Assembly (NCBI GenBank): GCA_035416745.1
Contig: DAOLNV010000128.1
Coordinates: 1 to 11,476, forward strand
From: Candidatus Hydrogenedentota bacterium
Lineage (GTDB): Bacteria; Hydrogenedentota; Hydrogenedentia; Hydrogenedentales; SLHB01
Length of the DNA: 11,476 nt
Reading direction: 5' to 3'
Of this stretch, positions 1 to 7,151 are shown piece after piece; positions within the stretch are counted from its first letter, which is position 1; each line of letters starts with the position of its first letter. A program made the translations under genes and the position numbers. The notes beneath the pieces were generated by a model. That model saw nothing but the letters and a program-made list of their open reading frames with translations, ran no database searches and was not told the origin of the DNA.

Positions 1-137
1 CATCGTTGAGGCAGGACCGTAGTCCGTGGTAGGCTCTATGGCATGCGTTCTGGGGGAGTCCGGATAGAGCCGCGGTATAAGCGAGTCTTTTTCACGGCCT
101 TGCCTAAGGGACCTTTGAGGGAAGGTTAGGAATACGG
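1..137. other. Intergenic leader upstream of cmk
   Basis: No gene can be supported here; all plus-strand frames meet a stop early (for example TGA at 7, TAG at 20 and TAG at 30). If an upstream gene ends inside the window, only its last few codons are present and it cannot be named. The stretch contains a perfect 8-bp inverted repeat (listed separately), a short T-run at 88-92 that lies 16 bases beyond that repeat, and a TATAAG hexamer at 76-81 that has no matching -35 element at the right distance. I therefore see no promoter I would defend. Confidence 0.5.
32..71. repeat. 8-bp inverted repeat upstream of cmk
   Basis: GGCTCTAT at 32-39 is perfectly complementary to ATAGAGCC at 64-71, with a 24-base loop between them. 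A run of five T follows at 88-92, but 16 bases separate stem and T-run, so it is not a standard intrinsic terminator. It could end an upstream transcript or form a leader hairpin in the cmk mRNA. An 8-bp match at this distance could also arise by chance. Confidence 0.35.
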
Positions 138-815
138 GTGTGCTCGGAAATTACAGAGATCGTGGCCATTGACGGACCAGTAGGCGCCGGCAAGAGCTCG
201 GTGGGCCGCCGCGTGGCGGAGGTCCTGGGTTTTGCATACCTGGATACGGGGGCCATGTACCGCGCAGCCACGTGGTGGGCTATGCACAATGGCGTCAACC
301 TCGACGATCCCGCCGCGCTTACCCGCGCTACACGGGAAATGCCCCTCGATATGAGCGAGCAAGACGGCGTCCTGCGGGTCATGGCGGGTGGTTCGGACAT
401 CACGGAGGAGATTCGAACCCCGGAAATTACGCGCCAAGTCTACAAGCTCGACCATGTTGCGGGCGTGCGAGCTCATCTCGTGGAACTGCAGCGGGCGTTC
501 AGTGCGCGCCAGCCCACCGTTGCGGACGGGCGTGACATGGGCACCGTGGTGTTTCCAAAGGCCCGTTGGAAGGTTTATATGGACGCGTCGCTCGGCGAAC
601 GGGTGAGGCGCCGCGCGGCCCAGCTCGCGGAAAAAGGCGTCCAGGTGGACGTGGCGGAGTTGACGAGAGACATCGAGGAACGCGACCAGAAAAACCTGAA
701 CCGCCCGGTTTCTCCGTTGCGGCAAGCCGATGATGCGCGATTGCTGGATACCTCGGGTCTTTCGTTTGACGAGGCTGTCTCCGCAATCGTCAACATCGTA
801 CGGGGGGTATCGTGA
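138..815 (+). CDS. cmk: Cytidylate kinase
   Basis: Cytosolic enzyme that transfers phosphate from ATP to CMP or dCMP, giving CDP or dCDP for RNA, DNA and phospholipid precursors. The 225 residues match the usual family length. The P-loop is GPVGAGKSS at residues 13-21; YLDTGAMYR (34-42) and GRDMGTVVFP (131-140) are the substrate-binding signatures, followed by the Arg-rich lid near 175-190 and the C-terminal RPVSPL and LDTS blocks. In the RDxxDxxR motif the second Asp appears as Asn (RDQKNLNR). The start is GTG; a TAGG 7 bases upstream is a modest ribosome site, and no later start precedes the P-loop with a better one except GTG at 162. The stop overlaps the recJ start, so the two are probably cotranslated. 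Identification is secure; the exact start is less so. Confidence 0.95.
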   Translation: MCSEITEIVAIDGPVGAGKSSVGRRVAEVLGFAYLDTGAMYRAATWWAMHNGVNLDDPAALTRATREMPLDMSEQDGVLRVMAGGSDITEEIRTPEITRQVYKLDHVAGVRAHLVELQRAFSARQPTVADGRDMGTVVFPKARWKVYMDASLGERVRRRAAQLAEKGVQVDVAELTRDIEERDQKNLNRPVSPLRQADDARLLDTSGLSFDEAVSAIVNIVRGVS

Positions 816-2509
816 GTTCGTCTAGGAACGTTTTAGCCTGGTCCTATCCACCCAGCGAACGGGAGTTGGTCCGGGCCTTGGCCGAGGAACTCGAGGTGCC
901 TGCCCTGGTGGCCCAATTGCTTATCATCCGCGGCGCTACGACGCCCAAACTCGGACACCAGTTCCTGAACCCCTCCGCCGAAGACCTGTCAGACCCGTTT
1001 GACCTCGGCGGGGTGGACCGCGCCGTAGAGCGGTTGCGCATTGCGCGCGAGCGCGAACAGAAGGTGCTGGTCTTTGGCGATTACGACGTTGACGGGATCA
1101 CCGGCACGGCGGTCCTGTATAACGCATTGCGGGAGTATGGGCTCCGTTCGTGCGCGTACGATATGCCAAACCGTCTGGAAGAAGGGTATGGGATTAACGC
1201 CGAGCGCGTTTGGCAGGCCCGAGACGAGAAGGTCGACCTGATCATTACCGTGGACAACGGCGTTACCGCGCGGGACGCGGCCGACGCCGCCCGGGAGGCG
1301 GGCATCGGAATGATCATCACGGACCACCACGAACCCGAAGGCGCGCTTCCCGCCGCTGACGTTATTATTGATCCCAAGCTCGACGGTCCGGCCCACCCTT
1401 GCTACGACGTCTGCGGGGCCGCCGTGGCCTTCAAACTGGCTTCCGCTCTCACGGGCAAGATGCACGACTTGGACCTCGTTGCGCTGGGCACGGTGGCGGA
1501 CATCGTCCCCCTGCGCGGCGAGAACCGTATTCTGGTTGCGCTCGGGCTGCGTGACGCGCCCGCACGGTTGCGGCCTGGTCTGATGAAACTGGCCCAGGTT
1601 GCGCGTGTCAACCTGGAGACGCTGACCGCGCGCAATGTCGCATATCAACTTGCTCCCCGCATCAATGCGGGCGGGCGGCTGGGCGCGGGTATCACGGGGA
1701 TGAGCCTTATCCTGGCCGAGTCCCTGGAGGCAGCGGAGCCCATCGCCCGCGAACTCGATCGGGCCAACACCGAACGCCGTGACATCGAAGCCGCGATTCT
1801 CGAAGAGGCGTTGGAGGAGTTGGCGGAAACGTTCAGGGACGAACAGCGCAGTATCGTGCTTGCCCGCAAGGGGTGGCACCAGGGCGTCATCGGCATAGTG
1901 GCTTCCCGCCTGCAACGCCATTTCTACCGGCCCGTTGCTCTCATCGCCGTCGACGAGGACGGAATCGGCCACGGGTCCGTTCGCGGCATTCCTGAGTTCG
2001 ATGTGTCGACGGGGCTAACCGGGTGCTGTGAGCATCTGGTCAAATTCGGCGGGCACCGCGCCGCGGGCGGGCTGACCATTGCCGAAGAGAAGCTCGGCGC
2101 ATTTCACCAGGCCTTTGAAAACGAAGCGACACGCCAGTTGCACGACCGCGAGTTGAAGGCGGTGCTTCCCATCGACGCCCTGATTTCTTTCAGCCAGGTG
2201 GACGGCCAACTCTTGAAGTACCTGGACCTTCTGGAACCCTACGGCCACGGCAACTCCGAGCCCATATTCTGCACGTACGGGGTGGAGGTGGTTCCCCATT
2301 CGTGCCGGTTGCTGCGGGGAGGCCATATTAAGCTCATGTTGCGTGACGGAGCACGGACCTTTCCCGCCATCGGGTTCCAAATGGGAGATTGTTTCGAGAC
2401 TCTGCGAGATGCAGCGCTGGTAAATGCTGCCTTCACACCCCAGCTCAACACTTACCGGAACGAGACAATCATCCAGCTTATTCTCAAAGATGTCCGGCCC
2501 GCCGAGTGA
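812..2509 (+). CDS. recJ: Single-stranded-DNA-specific exonuclease RecJ
   Basis: A 5'-to-3' single-strand exonuclease of the DHH/DHHA1 family, used in recombination (RecFOR pathway), mismatch repair and base-excision repair. At 565 residues it is the expected core RecJ size. All metal-binding motifs are visible: DYDVDG at 90-95, VDNG at 147-150, DHHE at 171-174, GTVADIVPL at 226-234 and INAGGRLG at 284-291. The DHHA1 domain follows with GHGSVRG (386-392) and GGHRAAGG (413-420), then the C-terminal OB-like part beginning around LEPYGHGNSEPIF (474-486). The start is GTG in a GTGA overlap with the cmk stop, with a G-run at 802-807 as probable ribosome site. Pairing of cmk with recJ is not a classic operon, but the overlap argues for cotranscription. 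No residues look damaged. Confidence 0.96.
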   Translation: MSSSRNVLAWSYPPSERELVRALAEELEVPALVAQLLIIRGATTPKLGHQFLNPSAEDLSDPFDLGGVDRAVERLRIAREREQKVLVFGDYDVDGITGTAVLYNALREYGLRSCAYDMPNRLEEGYGINAERVWQARDEKVDLIITVDNGVTARDAADAAREAGIGMIITDHHEPEGALPAADVIIDPKLDGPAHPCYDVCGAAVAFKLASALTGKMHDLDLVALGTVADIVPLRGENRILVALGLRDAPARLRPGLMKLAQVARVNLETLTARNVAYQLAPRINAGGRLGAGITGMSLILAESLEAAEPIARELDRANTERRDIEAAILEEALEELAETFRDEQRSIVLARKGWHQGVIGIVASRLQRHFYRPVALIAVDEDGIGHGSVRGIPEFDVSTGLTGCCEHLVKFGGHRAAGGLTIAEEKLGAFHQAFENEATRQLHDRELKAVLPIDALISFSQVDGQLLKYLDLLEPYGHGNSEPIFCTYGVEVVPHSCRLLRGGHIKLMLRDGARTFPAIGFQMGDCFETLRDAALVNAAFTPQLNTYRNETIIQLILKDVRPAE

Positions 2510-2573
2510 GCCATATCACGAACGACGATGCCCCAACTGACTTCCCAAAGGGAAACATGCTAGGATCTGCAGC

Positions 2574-3473
2574 ATGCCCACATGTATCGAAACAACCGAT
2601 TTAACAAAATGCTACGGGCACGTGGTCGCGGTGGGCGGCTTGTCCCTGAGAATCGAGGTTGGCGAGATCTTCGGCCTCCTGGGGCCTAACGGGGCCGGGA
2701 AGAGTACCACGCTCTATATGCTTACGGGGCTGGTGCGGCCCACCAGCGGCACGGTCACTGTTTTCGGCAAGGATCTGCGGCGGGCTTTTCTGGATATCGC
2801 CGGGCGCATGGGCGTGCTCGTCGAGCGCCCATCTTTCTACGACCATTTGACTGCGAGGGCCAACCTGCTTCTTTTGGCCCGGCTGGCGGGACGGGGGGTC
2901 ACGGTGGACCGCGCATTGGACCGCGCGGGATTGCTCTGGGCCGCAGACCGAAAAGTCCATACGTTCTCGCACGGCATGCGCCAGCGTCTGGGTCTGGCCC
3001 AAGCCCTGCTTACGGAACCGGAATTGCTCATTCTGGACGAGCCCACCAACGGGCTGGATACCGAATCGGCGCGCGATACCATTAGGCTCCTGCGGCTACT
3101 GGCCGAACGGGCCAAGGTGACCATCATCGTGTCGAGCAACTTGCTTCATGAGGCGGAAGCCCTGTGCGACCGTGTGGCCATCATGAACCGCGGCCGCCTG
3201 CTTACCTGTGAACGCACGGATAAACTGCTTTCTTACGACCCCAAACAGGTGGAAGTGATTGTCGAGGCGCCGGAAGCCGCCGCGAAACGCCTCATGGACC
3301 AGCCGTGGGTGGACGCCGTGGAAACCGACCACGGGCGGATCAACGTGAAACTGGGCAATGCCACTATCCATCAATTGACGTCTTTTCTGATCAGCTCCGG
3401 GTGCGTCATATCAGGCGTGATTCCGCAGCGAAGGTCGCTCGAGGACTTTTTCTTGAAGGCGATCAAACGATGA
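2574..3473 (+). CDS. ABC-2 type transporter ATP-binding protein with E-loop and variant H-loop
   Basis: ATPase subunit of an ABC-2 type transporter (CcmA/BcrA-like family), bound to the cytoplasmic face of the membrane by the permease that follows. The Walker A motif GPNGAGKST is at 37-45, the signature is FSHGMRQ at 131-137 in place of LSGGQ, and Walker B with catalytic Glu is LLILDEPTNGLD at 151-162. The Q-loop position is Glu (E84, in VLVERPSFYDHLT), as in lantibiotic-immunity and bacitracin-type exporters. Where the family usually has SSHLL, this protein has SSNLL (N189), so the switch histidine is missing. The 80-residue C-terminal extension is typical of the BcrA-like group. The ATG start has AGGA 8 bases upstream. 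Its stop overlaps the permease start as ATGA. Substrate is unknown; the partner genes suggest envelope export or envelope remodelling rather than nutrient uptake, since no solute-binding protein is encoded. Confidence 0.9.
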   Translation: MPTCIETTDLTKCYGHVVAVGGLSLRIEVGEIFGLLGPNGAGKSTTLYMLTGLVRPTSGTVTVFGKDLRRAFLDIAGRMGVLVERPSFYDHLTARANLLLLARLAGRGVTVDRALDRAGLLWAADRKVHTFSHGMRQRLGLAQALLTEPELLILDEPTNGLDTESARDTIRLLRLLAERAKVTIIVSSNLLHEAEALCDRVAIMNRGRLLTCERTDKLLSYDPKQVEVIVEAPEAAAKRLMDQPWVDAVETDHGRINVKLGNATIHQLTSFLISSGCVISGVIPQRRSLEDFFLKAIKR

Positions 3474-4264
3474 TACACAGGATTTGGAACGCCTATTTTG
3501 TTGAATTGTGCAAGGGGATACGATTGCGTTTCACATGGGCGGGGCCTTGTCTTGTTGCGGCGGCCGTGCTGGCCGCCATGCTGCAGAGCCCGATCGAACG
3601 GGACGGAGTCAGCGACTACCGGTTCGTGCTCGATGCGACGGCTATTGCTCTTGGAATGCTGGGACTTCTTCTCATCGTGATCTTCTGCTCGGGGTTGATT
3701 GCTTCCGAGCTGGGCCGGGGCACCATCCGCCTGGTCCTTGTCCGGCCCTTGCGCCGCGTCGAGTTTTTGATCGCCAAGCTCATGTGGGGCATGACCTTTG
3801 CTGCTGTTGTCGTAGTTTTGGCTGCAGTGGGCAGTTGGGCTCTGGCTCTCGTCTTCGGCGAAATGCATGGCGTCGAGTATGGCGGGGAGATCCTGTACAC
3901 CGGGGCCGGCATGGCGGGAACCTATGTGGCGGCCGCCCTATTCGCCATGTTCCCATTGTTGGCCCTTGTAGCGTATGCCTTGTTCATATCCACTCTCAGT
4001 CGCAGTCATGCCGCTGCCATCGGCTGGGCTGTGGGTCTCTGGCTGCTGCTCGACATGGTCAAGAATCCTCTGGGTATCCAGCCCTTTGTCTTCTCAAGCT
4101 ACCTTGAAACGTGGCAGATCTTTGCCCAAAGAGCCGATGGCTTCCCCGAGTTGGGCTGGTTGCCCGAGGATGCCCCTTGGATCGTTATCGTGCCCGCAAT
4201 CTGGACCGTGGCGTTCGTGGCGGCTGCCGCTGGCATCCTCCAGAAACGGAGCCTGCACGCATGA
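3470..4264 (+). CDS. ABC-2 type transporter permease
   Basis: Integral inner-membrane subunit of the transporter, 264 residues. Hydrophobic stretches lie near 22-38, 54-76, 107-129, 150-176, 181-197 and 237-256, giving the six-helix topology of ABC-2 permeases. Between helices 2 and 3 is the family coupling element: Glu80 followed by GRGTIRLVLVRP and an Arg/Lys-rich segment ending at K103, the part expected to contact the ATPase. I chose ATG at 3470 rather than an in-frame GTG 165 bases earlier because it makes an ATGA overlap with the ATPase stop, has GAAGG 10 bases upstream, and gives an N-terminus typical of the family. The loop at 198-236 between the last two helices is long and probably faces one side of the membrane. 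Its stop in turn overlaps the next gene. Substrate unknown. Confidence 0.88.
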   Translation: MIHRIWNAYFVELCKGIRLRFTWAGPCLVAAAVLAAMLQSPIERDGVSDYRFVLDATAIALGMLGLLLIVIFCSGLIASELGRGTIRLVLVRPLRRVEFLIAKLMWGMTFAAVVVVLAAVGSWALALVFGEMHGVEYGGEILYTGAGMAGTYVAAALFAMFPLLALVAYALFISTLSRSHAAAIGWAVGLWLLLDMVKNPLGIQPFVFSSYLETWQIFAQRADGFPELGWLPEDAPWIVIVPAIWTVAFVAAAAGILQKRSLHA

Positions 4265-5760
4265 GCGGGGTTCTCGTGACGCTGTTCTGCGGCGCGCTGC
4301 TCTTCGTCGAGCAAGACATCCCGGGAATCCGCGTGGGGCGGACGGACCCTCTGTCGGGCGAACCGTGGCGCAATTTCCGGCAAGGCGACATGGACAGAGA
4401 CGGCAAGACCGACTTGGTTCTACCGGATTCCGTCGCGTTTCAGCGGGGCGGTGGGTTCCGCAAAGAAGATCTGCTGTCTTTGCCTCATCTGGACGAGTGC
4501 CCCGCCTGCGACCTTTGGGATTCCACGTTGTATCTGCGGCTGCCTTCACGACTGGTCGCCGTGAAATGGGCGCCCGAGGGGTGGCAAACAGTCCTGGATA
4601 ATGCCGTAGCCTGGCCCCACGAGGAGAATCCGCCGGCCGGAACGTCTGCGCCGCCGGTTGATCGGGCCCCCGCCGTGCATTTCGAGCGGTTTCTTCAGGA
4701 TTTGGACGGCGACGGCGTGCCCGAGGTCGTTGTAGCCAGTCAACGGGGGCTACATGTCTACGCGAAGTCAGAGGCCGGATACTCGGAAGCCGCCGTGCTC
4801 GATGTCCTGCCGCCTCTCCGGCTGGTTCCTTGCCAAACGCCTTCATTCTGGCCGCCGGATGCACGCCCGGACCCGTCGCCGGAATTGCAGTTGTCAAGCC
4901 GGTTTTTTCTTGCCGGAAACCAGCTCGTGACGCTTGAGTCCGACCTTTGGCCCGGAGAACAAGCGCGCTACCGTATTCGGCGGTACGTTCTCGAGAGTGC
5001 CGAGAACGCTGCGTGTGTCACGCGCCTTGTCGAGGACCGCCGGACGCCGCTCATGGCCGCCAGCATGCGGCCTTGCCGTCTCAACGAAGACGACGTCATA
5101 GACTTCGCCGGCGGCCGTTGGCTGTTCACGCCGGGCGGTGTTCTTCACGCGCCGGTGTATGAAACCCTTGCATCGACCGATGGCGGGGAAACCATGCAGT
5201 TCGTGCGCAGCATGTCGCTTCGTCCACGCTGCTCGTTTGTAGATTTCAATGGAGACGGGCGCCTCGATATGGTCACGGAATCGTCGGGTTTGTTTGCAGG
5301 GGGCGTTCGAGAGAGCGTGGCGAGATTCATGAGCGCAGACGCTCTCGACCATGAGCTCCGCATCCATCTGCAAGACGAAAAGGGGACTTTCCCGGGGACT
5401 CCGGATATCCGAGGAACGTTTCGGGTGAACATCGGGAAAGTAATTGCAGGTTCAGGAGAACGGTTCGCCCGTTACCTCGCCTCCGAATTGGCCGACATCA
5501 CGGGGGATTTCGACGGCGACGGCATCCGCGACGTTCTTATTCACAGCGATGCGCGCCTTTTGCAGGGCTTTCGGGGAACAAGGGAGGGATTCCGTTCGAG
5601 GCCGTTGCTGGAGGTTGAGACCCAGCCGGATTGGCGTTACGCGGTGGATGACATCGATGGAGACGGACGGAGCGATATCGTGTTCCGCTGGATGGACCCG
5701 GCAAGCGCCGATGGATATGAGCGGTGCCGGGTATTTCTGACGCGGGAGAAAACGCAATGA
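4261..5760 (+). CDS. Exported FG-GAP/VCBS-type calcium-loop protein (first of pair)
   Basis: Hypothetical exported protein of 499 residues. Five Asp-rich loops of the DxDxDGxxD type, as found in FG-GAP/VCBS beta-propeller repeats, are at about 43-51, 147-155, 328-336, 416-424 and 464-472; such loops bind calcium and hold propeller blades together. The N-terminus (3-16) is hydrophobic and looks like a short signal sequence, although it lacks a positive n-region and LFC is not a good lipobox. A CPAC (CxxC) pair at 80-83 is present and could form a disulfide. The ATG at 4261 overlaps the permease stop as ATGA and has GGAG 9 bases upstream; a longer in-frame reading from 4111 would run inside the permease gene and is rejected. 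It is probably a periplasmic or surface partner of the transporter. No enzyme motif is seen and no named function can be given. Confidence 0.75.
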   Translation: MSGVLVTLFCGALLFVEQDIPGIRVGRTDPLSGEPWRNFRQGDMDRDGKTDLVLPDSVAFQRGGGFRKEDLLSLPHLDECPACDLWDSTLYLRLPSRLVAVKWAPEGWQTVLDNAVAWPHEENPPAGTSAPPVDRAPAVHFERFLQDLDGDGVPEVVVASQRGLHVYAKSEAGYSEAAVLDVLPPLRLVPCQTPSFWPPDARPDPSPELQLSSRFFLAGNQLVTLESDLWPGEQARYRIRRYVLESAENAACVTRLVEDRRTPLMAASMRPCRLNEDDVIDFAGGRWLFTPGGVLHAPVYETLASTDGGETMQFVRSMSLRPRCSFVDFNGDGRLDMVTESSGLFAGGVRESVARFMSADALDHELRIHLQDEKGTFPGTPDIRGTFRVNIGKVIAGSGERFARYLASELADITGDFDGDGIRDVLIHSDARLLQGFRGTREGFRSRPLLEVETQPDWRYAVDDIDGDGRSDIVFRWMDPASADGYERCRVFLTREKTQ

Positions 5761-7151
5761 TTGCGGCCGTTGGAACCATGCTGCTTGCGGTCAGCACGGG
5801 GGCCTTCGAGGTTGTAAGTATACCGCTCGAACCTCCTGAGGCGCAGATATTCGCTCTGGCCGCGGATGACGACGCCACGGCCGAGATCGCCGTTCTGGCG
5901 GAGCGCGACCTCCGCATCTATGGCATCGATACGGGCAATCTCCGATTTGCGGTCACCTTGCCCGAGAATGCACCCGCCTTTGACGTTTTCGATGCAGACG
6001 GCGACGGCGCCGCCGAAATCATGGCTATTCAATCGGGCGGGGTCCTTTTGATCGAACTTGACGAGCCCGACGCAGCCCCGCGTGAATTGTTCCGCGTAGA
6101 CCATCTCATCGACGATTCGCAGGGGGGGTATCCAAGACCACACATCCTGGCAACGCAGCGCAACGGGCGGTGGCTGGTGGCCATTCCCCGTGAATCCTCC
6201 CTTGAACTGCGGGCCCTCGACGGCACAGTTGTCGAGACCTTCTCTCTCGGCAGCGGGGGCGAGAGCGCTGCCTTGTTCGAACGGCCGTTTGCGGCCAGGA
6301 CGGTCTACCCGAACCTTGTGGGTCCGCCCGGGGCCGTCGAGATGCACATCGACCAAGTGGTTGTGCATGATTTTCCCTCTGCCTCTGCGCCCTCTCCTGC
6401 AACACGAGACGCGTTGGGCCCCGGCGGCTTCGTCCACCTGCAGTCTGACGGCGAAGATGAGCCCCAGCGGTGGCCGTGGTTTTCGCTCACCACGAAAGAC
6501 GGCGTTCAACAGCGCGTTCTCTACGCCTTAACCGAGCCTGACTATGAAGACACGCTGATACGCATCCAACAACCGGAGACATCCCATCCCTTGAACGGCG
6601 AGGGCCATGCCCAGGTCAGCCCCGAGAGACGGTACCGGGGAAGTCTGATTCCGCCCCAACAGATGTTGCCGGATTTCAATGCCGATGGCTATACCGACCT
6701 GCTGTTGTGGTGCGCGCCGCGCCCCGGGACGTCGATCCAGGCGGTTACTGAAGCGTTGACGTCGCGCTCGTGGCCCCTCGAGCTCCGCGTGCAGTGTTTT
6801 GAGCCCGAGAAGAACCGCTATGACCCGCGAAGCGTCAGCGTCATCAGAACGCGTGTGCCGATTGGGTGGTTTCTTCATCCCGAGCGGGGAATTCCCCTGT
6901 ATCTGCCGCTTCTTGGCGATTTCAACGGGGACGGCCGCACCGACGTGGCCTTCGCAACCGGCGCCAGTGAGTATTGCGCATGGACCTGCGGCGATGAAGG
7001 ATTCCCTGCCCGGCCTTCTTTCCAGCGCTCCTTTCCTGAGAACATCGACCGGCTCGAAATCCGCGCGGACCTGGACGGCACGGGCCGCATCGGCGCCGTG
7101 ATTCGGGGGGAACGCCATATCTACGTGCTGAAACCAGCGACGGGGCGCTAG
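5757..7151 (+). CDS. Exported FG-GAP/VCBS-type calcium-loop protein (second of pair)
   Basis: Hypothetical exported protein of 464 residues. A hydrophobic N-terminus (1-16, ending STGA) looks like a short signal sequence. Calcium-type loops are clear at 79-87 (DADGDGAAE), 306-314 (DFNADGYTD) and 388-396 (DFNGDGRTD), with decayed copies near 37-43 and 438-446. The layout resembles the preceding gene, so the two may be diverged paralogues, though overall similarity outside the loops is low by eye. The start ATG overlaps the previous stop as ATGA, with GGGAG 8 bases upstream, which decides it over a GTG at 5724. Cysteines C407 and C411 near the last strong loop could pair. Likely role is a periplasmic or surface propeller working with the ABC pair. 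The gene ends on a CTAG shared with the convergent gene. Confidence 0.73.
   Translation: MIAAVGTMLLAVSTGAFEVVSIPLEPPEAQIFALAADDDATAEIAVLAERDLRIYGIDTGNLRFAVTLPENAPAFDVFDADGDGAAEIMAIQSGGVLLIELDEPDAAPRELFRVDHLIDDSQGGYPRPHILATQRNGRWLVAIPRESSLELRALDGTVVETFSLGSGGESAALFERPFAARTVYPNLVGPPGAVEMHIDQVVVHDFPSASAPSPATRDALGPGGFVHLQSDGEDEPQRWPWFSLTTKDGVQQRVLYALTEPDYEDTLIRIQQPETSHPLNGEGHAQVSPERRYRGSLIPPQQMLPDFNADGYTDLLLWCAPRPGTSIQAVTEALTSRSWPLELRVQCFEPEKNRYDPRSVSVIRTRVPIGWFLHPERGIPLYLPLLGDFNGDGRTDVAFATGASEYCAWTCGDEGFPARPSFQRSFPENIDRLEIRADLDGTGRIGAVIRGERHIYVLKPATGR

Noticed and set aside
989..1972. A 327-residue minus-strand open frame antisense to recJ
   Set aside because: It lies wholly inside recJ, whose catalytic motifs are intact. 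There is no ribosome site or domain, and its composition is that of a shadow frame.
2542..2554. TTCCC-AAA-GGGAA hairpin between recJ and the ABC ATPase as a terminator
   Set aside because: The stem is only 5 bp with a 3-base loop and no T-run follows, so transcription may well continue from recJ into the cassette.
3305..3469. An upstream GTG start extending the permease by 55 residues
   Set aside because: The extension would overlap the ATPase gene by 168 bases in another frame and adds a non-hydrophobic Arg-rich head. The ATG at 3470 forms the ATGA overlap seen at the other cassette junctions.
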